Source: Flavobacteriales bacterium (GTDB lineage: Bacteria > Bacteroidota > Bacteroidia > Flavobacteriales_F > PHOS-HE28). Taken from it: a stretch of DNA of 64,000 bases. Positions 45,747 to 55,552 of the stretch are shown here, one piece after another. The position numbers and the translations under genes are program-made. The notes beneath the pieces are model-generated. The model ran no database searches. It saw only the letters and a program-made list of their open reading frames with translations, and had not been told where the DNA came from. The stretch is taken from NCBI GenBank assembly GCA_026129465.1, contig JAHCIA010000001.1, positions 3,672,001 to 3,736,000 of the forward strand, read 5' to 3'. Within the stretch, counting starts at the first letter, position 1, and the number at the start of each line of letters is the position of its first letter.

Positions 45747-46811
45747 CTAATTGCAGCCGTAGGGCGGCCCCACGTTGAAGGCCGAGCAGAAGCGGCGGTT
45801 GGCCATTTCCGAGCTGTTGATCAAGTAGTTCAGTGAGGCGTCGCTGAGGCGTTTGCCCAGCACACTCTTGTCGTAGCGGCTGGCGAAGACCCCGAAGGCG
45901 TTGTCCACGTTGGAGAAGGCGGGGCGTTCCTCGATGATGCCCGAAACGGGCTCGCTCAGCGTGAGGAAGGTGTGGAAGTCATCGTTGGCCACATAGAAGA
46001 GGATGTCCAGGCCGGTGAAGATGCGCTTGTCCACCGAGGGGTCGAAGGGAACGGCGTTGGCGATGCCGCCGAAGAAGAGCCCGCCGTCGATCACCAGGGA
46101 GAGGGCTTCGGAGTTCTGGGAATTGGCGGTGACGCGATTGCCGATGCGGGTGGTGATCGCCTTGTGCAGGGTGTCCGTGCCGCGCACCTCGCTGTAGTTG
46201 AAACGGTAGCTCACCTCGTAGCGCTTGCCGTCGCGGCTGCTGTTCCAGCGCACCTCGTAGCTGCCGAAGCCGCCATTGGCGGCGATCAGGTTGATGTCCG
46301 TCTGGGGCGCTTGCAGCACGGGCGAGATGGAGAAGTCGTTCACGATCGGGGCGGTGGCGCGCACCTGCCGGCCACGCACCACCAGGTCCAGTTCGTAGTC
46401 GTTCTCCTGCTGCAGATACACGGGTACCACGCTCTGCGGCAGCAGGTACACGTTGTTCTCCTGGAAGTAGTAGAGCTTCTGCTGCGGGTGGTAGAAGATG
46501 CCGGACTCCCGCACGTCCACCAGGGTGTCGCGCAGCGGGAAGGAGTCCACGCGCACGCCATTCGCGACACGGTAGATCATGGCCTTGCTGATGTCCTCGT
46601 CGCGGTACTCGTTGGAGTCGGGGATCATCGCGTAGTCCAGGGCGTTGCCCTCGCCCAGGAAGGCCTTGTTGATCTTCACGAAGTGGATGGAGTCGCGCAT
46701 GTTGAGGAGGCTGTACACCACGGTGTTCTCCTCGTAGGGGGCGTTCACTTCCAATTCGGTGCTGCACGCGGCGAGTGTGGCGGCGGACAGGGCGATGAGG
46801 GTCTTGCGCAT
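45747..46811 (-). CDS. Surface-type lipoprotein, DUF4249-like
   Basis: The 354-residue product from ATG 46811 begins MRKTLIALSAATLAACSTEL, a lipoprotein signal with lipobox LAAC. The mature part is beta-rich (NTVVYSLLNMRDSIHFVKIN; YYFQENNVYLLPQ; YELDLVVRGRQVRATAPIV; YEVRWNSSRDGKRYEVSYRF) and is reminiscent of the Bacteroidota DUF4249 lipoproteins, but I am unsure of the family. The open frame to 46931 has no signal sequence. It is divergent from panB. Function unknown. Confidence 0.7.
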   Translation of the reverse strand: MRKTLIALSAATLAACSTELEVNAPYEENTVVYSLLNMRDSIHFVKINKAFLGEGNALDYAMIPDSNEYRDEDISKAMIYRVANGVRVDSFPLRDTLVDVRESGIFYHPQQKLYYFQENNVYLLPQSVVPVYLQQENDYELDLVVRGRQVRATAPIVNDFSISPVLQAPQTDINLIAANGGFGSYEVRWNSSRDGKRYEVSYRFNYSEVRGTDTLHKAITTRIGNRVTANSQNSEALSLVIDGGLFFGGIANAVPFDPSVDKRIFTGLDILFYVANDDFHTFLTLSEPVSGIIEERPAFSNVDNAFGVFASRYDKSVLGKRLSDASLNYLINSSEMANRRFCSAFNVGPPYGCN

Positions 46812-46909
46812 GCGGGTTCCTTGCAGGGCGTCAAAGATAGCCGCCCCCTCCACGCGCAAGGGGCCGATCCATGAACGGTGCGCGCCGCACGGCCTGCGGA
46901 ACGGGGGAG

Positions 46910-46917
46910 TAGCTTTG
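46910..46917 (+). promoter_or_regulatory. -7 promoter box upstream of panB
   Basis: TAGCTTTG is a perfect match to the Bacteroidota -7 box TAnnTTTG, 31 bases before the panB start codon. No clear -33 TTTG is seen at the usual distance. Confidence 0.45.
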
Positions 46918-46948
46918 CAAGCGTCGCCCACCAGGGTGGCCCCGGCCC

Positions 46949-47767
46949 ATGAGCACCAGCCTGAAGGACGTGAAGCGCGTCACCACCCACACCCTGCAGG
47001 AGATGAAGGCCGGTGGACTGCCCATCGCCATGCTCACGGCCTACGATTATTCGCTGGCGCGGCTGGTGGATGGCGCGGGCGTGGACGTGATCCTTGTGGG
47101 CGACAGCGCCAGCAACGTGATGGCCGGCCACGAGACCACCCTGCCCATCACGCTGGACCAGATGATCTACCACGCCGGTGCCGTGGTGCGCGGCTGCCAG
47201 CGGGCGCTCATCGTGGTGGACCTGCCCTTCGGCACCTACCAGGGCAATACCAAGGGCGCGCTCAATTCGGCCATACGCATCATGAAGGAGAGCGGAGCCC
47301 ACGCCGTGAAGCTCGAGGGCGGGCGCGAGGTCATCGGTTCCATCGAGCGCATCCTCACGGCGGGGATCCCGGTGATGGGCCACCTGGGCCTCACGCCACA
47401 GAGCATCTACAAGTTCGGCACCTACGTGGTGCGCGCCAAGGAGGAGGCCGAGGCCCAGCGCCTGCGCGAGGATGCCAGGCTGCTGGAAGAGGCCGGTTGC
47501 TTCGCCATCGTGCTGGAAAAGATCCCCGCCAAGCTCGCGGCCGAAGTGGCCGCCAGCGTCTCCATCCCGGTCATCGGCATCGGCGCGGGCAACGGCGTGG
47601 ACGGGCAGGTGCTGGTGCTGCACGACATGCTGGGCATCAACCAGGAGTTCAATCCGCGCTTTCTGCGCCGCTACGCGGATCTGCACGGCATCATCTCCGG
47701 TGCCGTCTCCGGATACATCCGCGACGTGCGTTCACGCGATTTCCCCAATGCCGATGAGCAGTACTGA
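46949..47767 (+). CDS. panB: 3-methyl-2-oxobutanoate hydroxymethyltransferase
   Basis: PanB makes ketopantoate from 2-oxoisovalerate and methylene-tetrahydrofolate, the first step of pantothenate and CoA synthesis. The 272-residue protein shows [14 protein letters not shown] [19 protein letters not shown], the metal-binding [37 protein letters not shown], the catalytic glutamate in VLEKIP (about residue 190) and [21 protein letters not shown]. Length and motifs are normal. The next gene starts inside its last codons. Confidence 0.96.
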   Translation: MSTSLKDVKRVTTHTLQEMKAGGLPIAMLTAYDYSLARLVDGAGVDVILVGDSASNVMAGHETTLPITLDQMIYHAGAVVRGCQRALIVVDLPFGTYQGNTKGALNSAIRIMKESGAHAVKLEGGREVIGSIERILTAGIPVMGHLGLTPQSIYKFGTYVVRAKEEAEAQRLREDARLLEEAGCFAIVLEKIPAKLAAEVAASVSIPVIGIGAGNGVDGQVLVLHDMLGINQEFNPRFLRRYADLHGIISGAVSGYIRDVRSRDFPNADEQY

Positions 47768-48449
47768 GGGCCCGCCCCTGCGGATCCTCCACCAGGACGA
47801 CCACCTGCTGGCGGTGGACAAGCCCTGCGGCATGCCCGTGCAGGACGATCCCAGCGGCGATGCGTCGCTCACCACGCTCGTCGCGCAGCTCACCAGCGGC
47901 CTGGCACCGGCGCATCGCTTGGACCGCCCGGTGAGTGGCGTGGTGCTCTTCGCGCGGACGCCGGAAATGTCAGCGAAGCTCAGCGCGCTGTTCCGTGCGC
48001 GCGCCATCGGCAAGATCTACTGGGCCGTCGTGGAGGGAAAGGTGGAAGGCGAACACCGCTTGGAGCATGCACTGCAACGCGACGGCCGGGCACGCAAGTC
48101 CCGCCTGGAGACCGGGACGCCTGCGGGAGCGCGCAGCATGCTGCACCTGCGCACCTTGTCCGCGGGCGATCGGTACAGTCTGTTGGAGGTATCGCCCGGT
48201 GGCGGGGCCTTTCACCAGATCCGCGCGCAACTTGCGGCCTGGGGCCACCCCATCAAGGGCGATGTGAAGTATGGCGCGCGGCGGGGCGAGCGTGGCAGGG
48301 ATGCCGCGGCCCGCAGCATCGCTTTGCATGCGCGTTCGGTCACGTTCGACCACCCCGCCACCGGCGAAAGCATGACCGTGACCGCACCAGCGCCCGAGGG
48401 CCGGATCTGGCAGGTGCTGCTGGAACTGGCGGGGATCGCGGGCCATTGA
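47748..48449 (+). CDS. RluA-family pseudouridine synthase
   Basis: The 233-residue protein isomerises uridine to pseudouridine in RNA. It has the catalytic motif [14 protein letters not shown] (Asp in RLD), then [13 protein letters not shown] and the C-terminal [21 protein letters not shown]. The N-terminal S4 RNA-binding domain is missing, as in short RluA/TruC-like members. The start is either ATG 47748 or 47754; both overlap the end of panB by 14-20 bases. The exact target site cannot be told from sequence. Confidence 0.88.
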   Translation: MPMSSTEGPPLRILHQDDHLLAVDKPCGMPVQDDPSGDASLTTLVAQLTSGLAPAHRLDRPVSGVVLFARTPEMSAKLSALFRARAIGKIYWAVVEGKVEGEHRLEHALQRDGRARKSRLETGTPAGARSMLHLRTLSAGDRYSLLEVSPGGGAFHQIRAQLAAWGHPIKGDVKYGARRGERGRDAAARSIALHARSVTFDHPATGESMTVTAPAPEGRIWQVLLELAGIAGH

Positions 48450-48494
48450 TGCGGGCCCTATCTTGAGCCCGCACGAACGCTCAAGCATTCCAGC

Positions 48495-49904
48495 ATGCAT
48501 CGATCCATTACGCTACTTCCACTGGCCGCGATCCTTTTCACCCAGGCGCCCGCTCAGGTGCTGCTGGACCACGAGTTGTTGGAGACCTGGACCGTGCAGG
48601 AACTCATAACGAACGGCATCGGCAATGCGTCCTTTCCCATCGAGGTGTACAAGATCCGCTACGCCACTCTGGACCCCTTCGGCGAGCCCACCATCGCCAG
48701 CGGCGCCTTGGTGCTGCCCGTCTCCAACGATTGCTTCCATGCGCTGGCGGCCTATATGCACGGCACCATCCTCCACCGGGAGGACGTGCCCTCGCGGCTC
48801 AGCGGGGAGATCATCGTGGGGCGCTTCATGGGCGCCACCGGTTATGTGGGCGTGCTGCCCGACTACTTGGGGCTGGGTGATTCGCCCGGCATGCATCCGT
48901 ACATCCATGCGGCATCGGAAGCTTCCGCCAGCATCGACATGCTGCGCGCGGCGCGGGAGTTCTGCGCGGAGAAGGATGTGCAGCTCAATGGCCAGCTCTT
49001 CCTGGTGGGCTACTCCCAGGGCGGGCACGCCTGCATGGCCACCCACAGGATGATCGAGGAGCAATACGCCGAGGAATTCACCGTGACGGCCAGCGCACCC
49101 TGCAGCGGTCCGTACGACGTCAGTGGCGTGCAGGCCGAAGTGATCGTCTCACCCGATCCCTACCCCGCGCCCTACTACCTGCCCTACATCCTCTTCGCCT
49201 ACCACCATGTCTACCCCGGCATGGTGGACGATCTGGGCGATGTGCTGAAAGAGCCCTGGGCCACGCTGCTGCCACCGCTCTTCCAAGGCAACAATGGTTC
49301 AGGGCCGGTGGACGCGGTGATGCCCAACGTGCCCAGCCAGATCCTGAAGGATGAGGTGCTGGCCGACTTCAACAGCGACCCGGACCACTTCTTCCGTGTG
49401 GCGCTGCGCGACAACGACCTCTACGACTGGACCCCGCAGGCCCCGGTGCGCATGATCTATTGCGAGGCGGACGACCACGTGGTCTACCAGAACAGCATCG
49501 TGACCTTGCAGGCCATGCAGGCCAACGGCGCCGCATCCGTGCAGGCGATGAGCGCCGGCGCGAGTTTCGACCACGGCGGCTGCGCCTTCCCCGCGCTGCT
49601 TTCGGCCAAGGCCTGGTTCGATCAGCTGCAGGGTGATTGTGCCTGGACCGGCATCGATGGAGCCGTTCCAAGCGTGTGGAGCGTCCATCCGAATCCGGCG
49701 CACGACCAGCTCTTCATCTCCGCCAGCGATGCCCGCAGCGGCCGCCATTCGTTCGCACTCCACGCCGCCGATGGCCGTGCGGTCCTGCAGGGTTTCGCGG
49801 ACTTCAGCATGGGCGCGGCCCGCATCGAATGGCCATCGCTGACGCCGGGGCTGCACCTGCTGCGCTTCGCGGAAGGATCGGCGTTGCGCGTGGTGATCGA
49901 GTGA
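48495..49904 (+). CDS. Secreted alpha/beta hydrolase with T9SS-type tail
   Basis: The 469-residue protein has a signal peptide (MHRSITLLPLAAILFTQAPAQ) and an alpha/beta-hydrolase domain like secretory lipases/esterases: nucleophile elbow GYSQGG (Ser174), YVGVLPDYLGLGDS before it, then the likely acid in YCEADDHVVY and the histidine in SFDHGGCAF. The last 80 residues (SVHPNPAHDQLFIS ... GLHLLRFAEGSALRVVIE) form a T9SS type A sorting domain. It probably hydrolyses esters or peptides outside the cell; the substrate is unknown. It converges on priA with 5 bases between the stops. Confidence 0.82.
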   Translation: MHRSITLLPLAAILFTQAPAQVLLDHELLETWTVQELITNGIGNASFPIEVYKIRYATLDPFGEPTIASGALVLPVSNDCFHALAAYMHGTILHREDVPSRLSGEIIVGRFMGATGYVGVLPDYLGLGDSPGMHPYIHAASEASASIDMLRAAREFCAEKDVQLNGQLFLVGYSQGGHACMATHRMIEEQYAEEFTVTASAPCSGPYDVSGVQAEVIVSPDPYPAPYYLPYILFAYHHVYPGMVDDLGDVLKEPWATLLPPLFQGNNGSGPVDAVMPNVPSQILKDEVLADFNSDPDHFFRVALRDNDLYDWTPQAPVRMIYCEADDHVVYQNSIVTLQAMQANGAASVQAMSAGASFDHGGCAFPALLSAKAWFDQLQGDCAWTGIDGAVPSVWSVHPNPAHDQLFISASDARSGRHSFALHAADGRAVLQGFADFSMGAARIEWPSLTPGLHLLRFAEGSALRVVIE

Positions 49905-49909
49905 TCGGT

Positions 49910-52375
49910 TCAGTTCGGGTCCACGTCGGTGACGAGGCGCACGGGTGCGTGCTCGGGCAGGGCGAAGACGCGGTCGATCGTCTCGCGTACGTATGCCTTC
50001 TCGCTGTGATGCGCGCTGCGGCGGATCTTGATCATCAGGTCGCGCAGGTGCAGGTCGCGCACGCGTGACACGCCGGGGATGTCGGGTCCCAGGACACGCT
50101 CGCCGAGCCCTTCACGCAGCGCTTCCGCCAGCACACGCGCCGTGGCCGCCACGCGGTCCTGGTGGCGGTGCTTCAGCGTGAGCTTGATGATGCGTGTGAA
50201 GGGTGGGTAGCCGTGGGCCAGACGGTGGCCCAGTTCGCGCTGGTACATGCCTTCCACATCGTGCCGCGCCACCAGGTCCAGCACGGGGTGGCCGACCTCA
50301 TCGGCCTGGATCACCACCGTGCCGGGCGTATCGCGCCGGCCGGAGCGGCCAGCCACCTGCGCCATCAATTGGAAGGCCCGCTCGTGGGCGCGGAAATCAG
50401 GGAAGCGCATCAGGTTGTCCGCGTGCAGGATGCCCACCACGCTCACGCGGTCGAAGTCCAGGCCCTTGGTCACCATCTGCGTGCCCACGAGGATGTCGAG
50501 CGCCCCTTGGGCGAGGTCCTCCAGGATGCGGTCCACGGCGTTGCGGCCGCGCGCGGTGTCCTGGTCCAGCCGGGCGATGCGCGCCTCGGGGAAGAGACCG
50601 GCGAGTTCCTCCTCGATCTTCTCGGTGCCGAAGCCCAGCATGCGCAGGCGGTTGCCGCCGCAATGTCCACAGACCACAGGCGGGGTGTAGCGCCGCGCAC
50701 AATAGTGGCAGCGGAGTTGGTGGTCGTGCTTGTGGTAGGTGAGGCTCACGTCGCAGTGGTCGCACTCGGGCACCCAGCCGCAGGCCGCGCATTGCCAAAC
50801 GGGCACATAGCCACGCCGGTTCTGGAAGAGGATCACCTGTTCGCGCCGTCCGATCGCCTGTTGGATGGTGTCGATCAAGGTGGCGGAGAAATGCCCGCGC
50901 ATCTTCTTCATGCGTCGTGCTTCGCGCAGGTCCACGCGCAGGATGGAGGGCATGGGCAGGTCGCCGTAGCGCGTGAGGAGCTTCACATGGCCGTACTTCC
51001 CCGCATGGGCGTTGTGCAGGCTTTCCATGGAAGGTGTGGCCGAACCCAGGATGGTCCTGGCCCCGTGCAGCGCGGCGAGCACGATGGCCATGTCGCGTGC
51101 CTGGTAGCGCGGGGCGGGCTCATGCTGCTTGTAGCTGGGGTCGTGCTCCTCGTCCACCACCACCAGGCCGAGCTTGGTGAAGGGCAGGAACAGCGCCGAT
51201 CGCGCGCCCACCAGAATGGAAGGCCCTTCGCCGCGGGCCATGCGCATCCACAGGGCGGTGCGTTCGCGCTGCGGCATGCGCGAGTGGTAGACGGCCACGC
51301 GGTCGCCGAATAGGCCGCGCAGCCGCCCGATCATCTGGGAGGTGAGCGCGATCTCCGGCAGCAGGTAGAGCACCTGGCGGCCCATGGCCAGTTGCGCATC
51401 GATGGGCCGCGCGTACACCTCGGTCTTGCCCGAGGAGGTGACGCCATGCAGCAACACCACGTCCTGGCGCTCGAAAGCCGCCTCGATCTCCGCCAGTGCC
51501 TTCGCCTGCGCATCGCTGAGCCGGCCCGCGGGTCGTTCGTAGGGTCCTTCCGGTGCGCTGCCCGCCTCGCGCTCGTAGGTCTCGAACAGGCCCTTCTCCA
51601 CCAGCTGCCGCAGCATGGCCGCGGTACCGCCACTGAGGTGCAGCAGCTTGCGCTTCTCCACTTCGCGCGGGGCATCGCTCAAGCATCGGCTCAACTCCAC
51701 GTAGCGCATCAGCATGTGCAACTGCTTGGGCGCCTTCTTCTCCAGTTGGTCGAACCAGTCGTGCAGCGCCTCCTCCTCCGATGCGGCGGTGGAGAGGCGC
51801 ACATAGCCCACCATCCTGGGTTTGTGGTCGTCGCGCAATTGTTCCTCCAGCATCAACGCGCCGCGTTCCATCAGCCGCTTCACGGCGGGCATGGGGTCCT
51901 TCACTTCGAGGATCTCGCCCGCCTGCGCCAGGGTGAGCACTTCGCGGCCCGCCAGGGCGGCGAGCAAGGCTGCGGAAGCGCGGTCATGGGCGGCGTCGGC
52001 CACGGGGCCGGGAGCGGCCACCAGGCGTGTCTCGCTGGTCAGGGTGAGTTGGCCGGGCAGCGCGGCGATCATCACTTCGCCCAGGGTGCAGAGGTAGTGG
52101 TCCGCGATGCGCTGCCAGAGTTCCAATTGCGTGGTGGTCACCACCGGGGCGTCGTCCAGGCGTGACAGCACTTCGCGTGGTGCATGGTGGCCGGGGGCTT
52201 CATCATGCACACGCTGCACCAGGGCGCCGTAGATCTTCCTGCCCCGTCCGAAGGGCACGGCCACGCGCATTCCGGGCACCACGGGACCCAGGCCATCGGG
52301 CAGGGCATAGGTGAACCGGCCGGGCACGGCCAGCGGCAGGATCACATCGGCGAAGCGGTGCGTGGACAAGAGCAC
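49910..52375 (-). CDS. priA: Primosomal protein N' (replication restart helicase)
   Basis: PriA reloads the replisome at stalled forks. The 821-residue protein has the N-terminal DNA-binding domain (FADVILPLAVPGRFTYALP), Walker A GVTSSGKTE (about residue 312), the DEAH-type box VVVDEEHDPSYKQ (about residue 405), the paired zinc-binding cysteines (CAACGWVPECDHCD, CHYCARRYTPPVVCGHCG, about residues 520-560) and motif V region GTQMVTKGLDFDRVSVV. Full length for the family. It is transcribed away from the small gene at 52487. Confidence 0.97.
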   Translation of the reverse strand: MLLSTHRFADVILPLAVPGRFTYALPDGLGPVVPGMRVAVPFGRGRKIYGALVQRVHDEAPGHHAPREVLSRLDDAPVVTTTQLELWQRIADHYLCTLGEVMIAALPGQLTLTSETRLVAAPGPVADAAHDRASAALLAALAGREVLTLAQAGEILEVKDPMPAVKRLMERGALMLEEQLRDDHKPRMVGYVRLSTAASEEEALHDWFDQLEKKAPKQLHMLMRYVELSRCLSDAPREVEKRKLLHLSGGTAAMLRQLVEKGLFETYEREAGSAPEGPYERPAGRLSDAQAKALAEIEAAFERQDVVLLHGVTSSGKTEVYARPIDAQLAMGRQVLYLLPEIALTSQMIGRLRGLFGDRVAVYHSRMPQRERTALWMRMARGEGPSILVGARSALFLPFTKLGLVVVDEEHDPSYKQHEPAPRYQARDMAIVLAALHGARTILGSATPSMESLHNAHAGKYGHVKLLTRYGDLPMPSILRVDLREARRMKKMRGHFSATLIDTIQQAIGRREQVILFQNRRGYVPVWQCAACGWVPECDHCDVSLTYHKHDHQLRCHYCARRYTPPVVCGHCGGNRLRMLGFGTEKIEEELAGLFPEARIARLDQDTARGRNAVDRILEDLAQGALDILVGTQMVTKGLDFDRVSVVGILHADNLMRFPDFRAHERAFQLMAQVAGRSGRRDTPGTVVIQADEVGHPVLDLVARHDVEGMYQRELGHRLAHGYPPFTRIIKLTLKHRHQDRVAATARVLAEALREGLGERVLGPDIPGVSRVRDLHLRDLMIKIRRSAHHSEKAYVRETIDRVFALPEHAPVRLVTDVDPN

Positions 52376-52486
52376 AAAAATGGGCGCTCGTGACGTGGAA
52401 GGTACCGATCATGTCCTTCAAGTCACCGTTGGGCGATCCAATGATCCCCCGGGCAACAATTCGGCGATGTCGTTTGTCTTATCGGC

Positions 52487-52651
52487 ATGGAAGCCAGGAA
52501 ACGAACCCGCACGCCCAAGGAGCAGGCGCCGGAAACGCCCTCGACCTCGCAGGTCTACGACCAGGATACACCGCGCTGGAGGCGCTACTACCAGCAGGTG
52601 CGCAAGAGCATCCGTTTTCCGCGGTACTACAAGAAGCAGTTGAATTGGTGA
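52487..52651 (+). CDS. Small basic protein of 54 residues
   Basis: A short frame between priA and the sugar transporter reads MEARKRTRTPKEQAPETP at the start, DQDTPRWRRYYQQVRKSIRF in the middle and PRYYKKQLNW at the end. Third codon positions are GC-rich as in the neighbouring genes, while the longer overlapping frames look like shadows. It is very basic and rich in tyrosine and arginine, so it could bind nucleic acid or membrane. I do not recognise a family. It lies divergent from priA with 111 bases between the starts. Confidence 0.5.
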   Translation: MEARKRTRTPKEQAPETPSTSQVYDQDTPRWRRYYQQVRKSIRFPRYYKKQLNW

Positions 52652-52762
52652 CGCGCCGGCAGGCGTCCATCGACAGTGTGCTGTTGGCCGATCGGAGCTG
52701 AAGCCGCCGATCGCGATGGGGACCCAGGGATACTTTCACCGCGCCGCGAACCATCGCGGACC

Positions 52763-54022
52763 ATGCGCATGGCGGATCGCTCGCGGGAACCCCTTACGCC
52801 CATCCTCATCCTCGGTGGGCTTTTCTTCCTCTTCGGATTCGTCACCTGGCTGAATGGCGCGCTGATCCCCTACCTGCGCATCGCCTGTGAACTTGACAAC
52901 TTCAGTGCGCTGCTCGTGGCTTTCGCCTTCTACATCGCGTACTTCTTCACGGCGTTGCCGGGAGCCTGGCTGCTGCAACGCATCGGATTGAAGAACGGCA
53001 TGATGGCCGGGCTGCTGGTGATGGCCCTGGGCGCATGCCTCTTCATTCCGGCCGCGATGTTGCGCACCTATGGCCTGTTCCTCACCGGCTTGTTCATCAT
53101 TGGCACGGGACTGAGCGTGCTGCAGACGGCCTCCAATCCCTACATCACCATCGTGGGGCCATTGGAAAGCGCGGCGCGCCGCATCAGCATCATGGGCATC
53201 TGCAACAAGGTGGCCGGCGTGCTGGCCCCGATCGCGCTGGGCTATGTGGTGCTGGCCGATGGTGATGCCTTCGTGGCGGCGCTGGAAGGACTGGCGGACG
53301 CGGAACGTGCGCAGCGGTTGGACGAACTGGCCCGCCGGGTGATCGTGCCCTACGCGGGTATGGCGGCCGTGCTGGTCGCTTTGGGCTTCCTGGTGCGCCT
53401 GGGGCCTTTGCCGGAATTGGAATTGGATGGGGAGCAGGGCATGGCTGCGGGTGGGCGTGAGCGGGTGCTGGACCACCCCTGGCTGGTGCTCGGGGTGGTG
53501 GCCCTTTTCCTCTACGTGGGCGCCGAGGTGATCGCGGGGGATACCATCGGGCTCTATGGCCAGGCGCAGGGCATGCCGCTGGCCACCGCGCGGCAGCTCA
53601 CCAGCTGGACCTTGGGCGCCATGGTGGTGGGCTATGTGCTGGGCATCATCGCCATACCGCGCTTCATCACCCAGGCGCGCGCCTTGGCGATCTCCGCCTG
53701 GCTGGGGGTGGCCCTTACCCTGGCCGCCTTGTTCACGGAAGGTCCACTGTCGGTCTGGTGCATCGCACTCCTGGGCCTGGCCAACGCGCTCGTCTGGCCG
53801 GCCATCTGGCCGCTGGCGATCCGCGATCTGGGCCGCCACATGAAAGTGGGCAGCGCGTTGCTGATCATGGCCATCGCCGGTGGGGCCTTGTTGCCGTTGC
53901 TCTACGGCCGTCTCAGCGACCTGCCGGCGATCGGCCCGCAGTGGGCCTACGCCGTTCTGTTGCCCTGCTATCTTTTCATCGCCTGGTACGCCCGTCGCGG
54001 TTCCCGCCTGGAACGCTGGTAG
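52763..54022 (+). CDS. FucP-like sugar MFS transporter
   Basis: The 419-residue protein has about 12 membrane helices and the hallmark of the FucP/GluP branch, LFFLFGFVTWLNGALIPYL near the N-terminus, then FYIAYFFTALPGAWLLQRIG and TGLSVLQTASNPYITIVGP. Members take up fucose, glucose or galactose with protons. The start ATG 52763 is preceded by GATACTTTCACC, resembling the sequence before nhaC and perhaps a -7 box variant. Sugar specificity is not shown. Confidence 0.88.
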   Translation: MRMADRSREPLTPILILGGLFFLFGFVTWLNGALIPYLRIACELDNFSALLVAFAFYIAYFFTALPGAWLLQRIGLKNGMMAGLLVMALGACLFIPAAMLRTYGLFLTGLFIIGTGLSVLQTASNPYITIVGPLESAARRISIMGICNKVAGVLAPIALGYVVLADGDAFVAALEGLADAERAQRLDELARRVIVPYAGMAAVLVALGFLVRLGPLPELELDGEQGMAAGGRERVLDHPWLVLGVVALFLYVGAEVIAGDTIGLYGQAQGMPLATARQLTSWTLGAMVVGYVLGIIAIPRFITQARALAISAWLGVALTLAALFTEGPLSVWCIALLGLANALVWPAIWPLAIRDLGRHMKVGSALLIMAIAGGALLPLLYGRLSDLPAIGPQWAYAVLLPCYLFIAWYARRGSRLERW

Positions 54023-54137
54023 TGGAAGGCCGCCATGGGCCACGCCAGGGCTGTTGAAAAGTGAAGCCTTTCGCGCCCGAGCCCCGTAGAAGGCCCACTT
54101 ACCTTCGGCTCCGAACCTTAGCCCCGTACGCTCCGGT

Positions 54138-55034
54138 ATGATCACGCCCTTGACCCCCAGGACCTTTCCCGGTTTGGCCATCATCCTGCTGCTTGCCGCC
54201 TGCGGCGGTGGCGCTGGCGATGCCAGTGACCAGGGACAAACCCCGTCCATTCCCGAAGCGCCTTCCGATGAGCAGGTGATGCGCATCGGTGACCGGGTCT
54301 TCAGCATTCCATCACCGGCGCAGACCGCGCTGGCCATCCGTGAAGCGGGCCTGCCCTACCGGAAGGACCTGCCGCTTCCGCTGGAAAGCGCCAGCACCAG
54401 TGCGGGAAAGACCAACCAGGCCACCCTGCTGGGCATGCTCGGTGCGGACCTCGCCTATGTGACCGTGCATCAGGACGGCCAGCGGGCCATGGCCACGTTG
54501 CAGGCCATCGAGAAAGTGGGCAATCAGTTGGACCTGGGCAATGCCTTCGACAAGAGCCTGCTGGACGGCTTCAAGAAGAACCTCGGCAACGAGGACAGCC
54601 TGCTGCTCTTCAGCGGCACCGCCTTCCGCGCTGCGGATCGCTACCTGAAGGAGAACGACCGCGATGACGTGGGTGTTCTGGTGCTGGCCGGCGGCTGGAT
54701 CGAATCCCTGCACCTTGTGCTCAACGATGCTGAGGCCGTCAACGTGCGGACGCTGGTCCACCGCATTGGCGACCAGCGTGGTACACTGGATGGCCTGGTG
54801 GCCTTGCTGGAAAAGCAGGCCGACGTGGATGCCGAGGGCCTGCTCAAGGGGCTGCGAGGCCTTCAGGGCCAATTCTCGGGCATCAAGCGGGCCTACACCT
54901 ATGAGGAACCCGTGACCGACGCCTCCGCCCGCACCACCTACATCAACAGCAAGTCCAGCGTGGAGATCCCGCCGGCCACCATCGATGCCATCCGCGAACA
55001 AGTGAACGCGCTCCGCGCCCAGATCATCGCATGA
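54138..55034 (+). CDS. Uncharacterised lipoprotein
   Basis: The 298-residue protein has a lipoprotein signal (TFPGLAIILLLAAC, lipobox LAAC, Cys22). The mature part is helical with few aromatic residues: YRKDLPLPLESASTS, LGMLGADLAYVTVHQDGQRA, ATLQAIEKVGNQLDLGNAFD, VGVLVLAGGWIESLHLVLND and a C-terminal ATIDAIREQVNALRAQIIA. I do not recognise a named domain, though similar lipoproteins are common in Bacteroidota. The stop overlaps the next start by 4 bases (ATGA), so the two are coupled. Confidence 0.78.
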   Translation: MITPLTPRTFPGLAIILLLAACGGGAGDASDQGQTPSIPEAPSDEQVMRIGDRVFSIPSPAQTALAIREAGLPYRKDLPLPLESASTSAGKTNQATLLGMLGADLAYVTVHQDGQRAMATLQAIEKVGNQLDLGNAFDKSLLDGFKKNLGNEDSLLLFSGTAFRAADRYLKENDRDDVGVLVLAGGWIESLHLVLNDAEAVNVRTLVHRIGDQRGTLDGLVALLEKQADVDAEGLLKGLRGLQGQFSGIKRAYTYEEPVTDASARTTYINSKSSVEIPPATIDAIREQVNALRAQIIA

Positions 55035-55456
55035 CCATGCTTCGCCATCTGATATTCCCCATCACCCTGCTGGCCACCGCGCCGGCCGCCATGTCGCAGG
55101 GCATGTGCGAGCCCATCGCCAGCCGCTGCGAGCAGCACATCACCGCACGTTACATCCCCGACGGGCAGTTCTATCGCGCCCTGTTGCAGGGAGACGAGGT
55201 GGCCGAGTTCGGTCTGACCCTCTTCGGTGGCACCACTTACCGTGTGGCGGCCTGCAGTGGTGAAACGGACGGCATCCTCCAGTTCAGCGTCTATGACCGC
55301 GAGCGCAACCTGCTTTTCAGCAACCGCGAACACAGCAATGCCCCTTACTGGGACCTGGCCGTGACCAACACGCTGGATGTCACCATCGAAGCCGCGCTGG
55401 ACGCCTCGAAGGCCGGCAGCGGTTGCGCCGTGATGCTCATCGGCTTCAAGAAGTAG
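55031..55456 (+). CDS. Small exported protein
   Basis: The 141-residue protein starts MTMLRHLIFPITLLATAPAAMSQ, a signal peptide. The mature part is a compact beta-rich domain with four cysteines (CEPIASRCEQ; VAACSGETDG; GSGCAVMLIGFKK), possibly two disulfides. It resembles the C-terminal pre-peptidase-like (PPC) beta-sandwich type: FYRALLQGDEVAEFGLTLFG, YRVAACSG, DLAVTNTLDVTIEA. It is translationally coupled to the lipoprotein before it and followed by a strong terminator, so the pair forms a two-gene unit. Confidence 0.75.
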   Translation: MTMLRHLIFPITLLATAPAAMSQGMCEPIASRCEQHITARYIPDGQFYRALLQGDEVAEFGLTLFGGTTYRVAACSGETDGILQFSVYDRERNLLFSNREHSNAPYWDLAVTNTLDVTIEAALDASKAGSGCAVMLIGFKK

Positions 55457-55491
55457 CCTGGCCACAGGGCCAAAGGCCCGTGAACCTTTGG

Positions 55492-55524
55492 GCGCCCCTC
55501 CCGTAAAGAGGGGCGCTCTTTTTT
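55492..55524 (+). terminator. Intrinsic terminator
   Basis: A perfect nine-pair stem gcgcccctc/gaggggcgc with a seven-base loop is followed by tctttttt. It ends the two-gene unit at 54138-55456. Confidence 0.93.
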
Positions 55525-55552
55525 CGGGCCATCCCACAGGACGAAAGGACGC

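Noticed and set aside
52311..52701. Two longer overlapping plus-strand frames around the 54-residue gene
   Set aside because: Both have shadow-like composition (runs of Arg/Ala/Pro) and run into priA or the transporter leader; the 54-codon frame has the better codon pattern.
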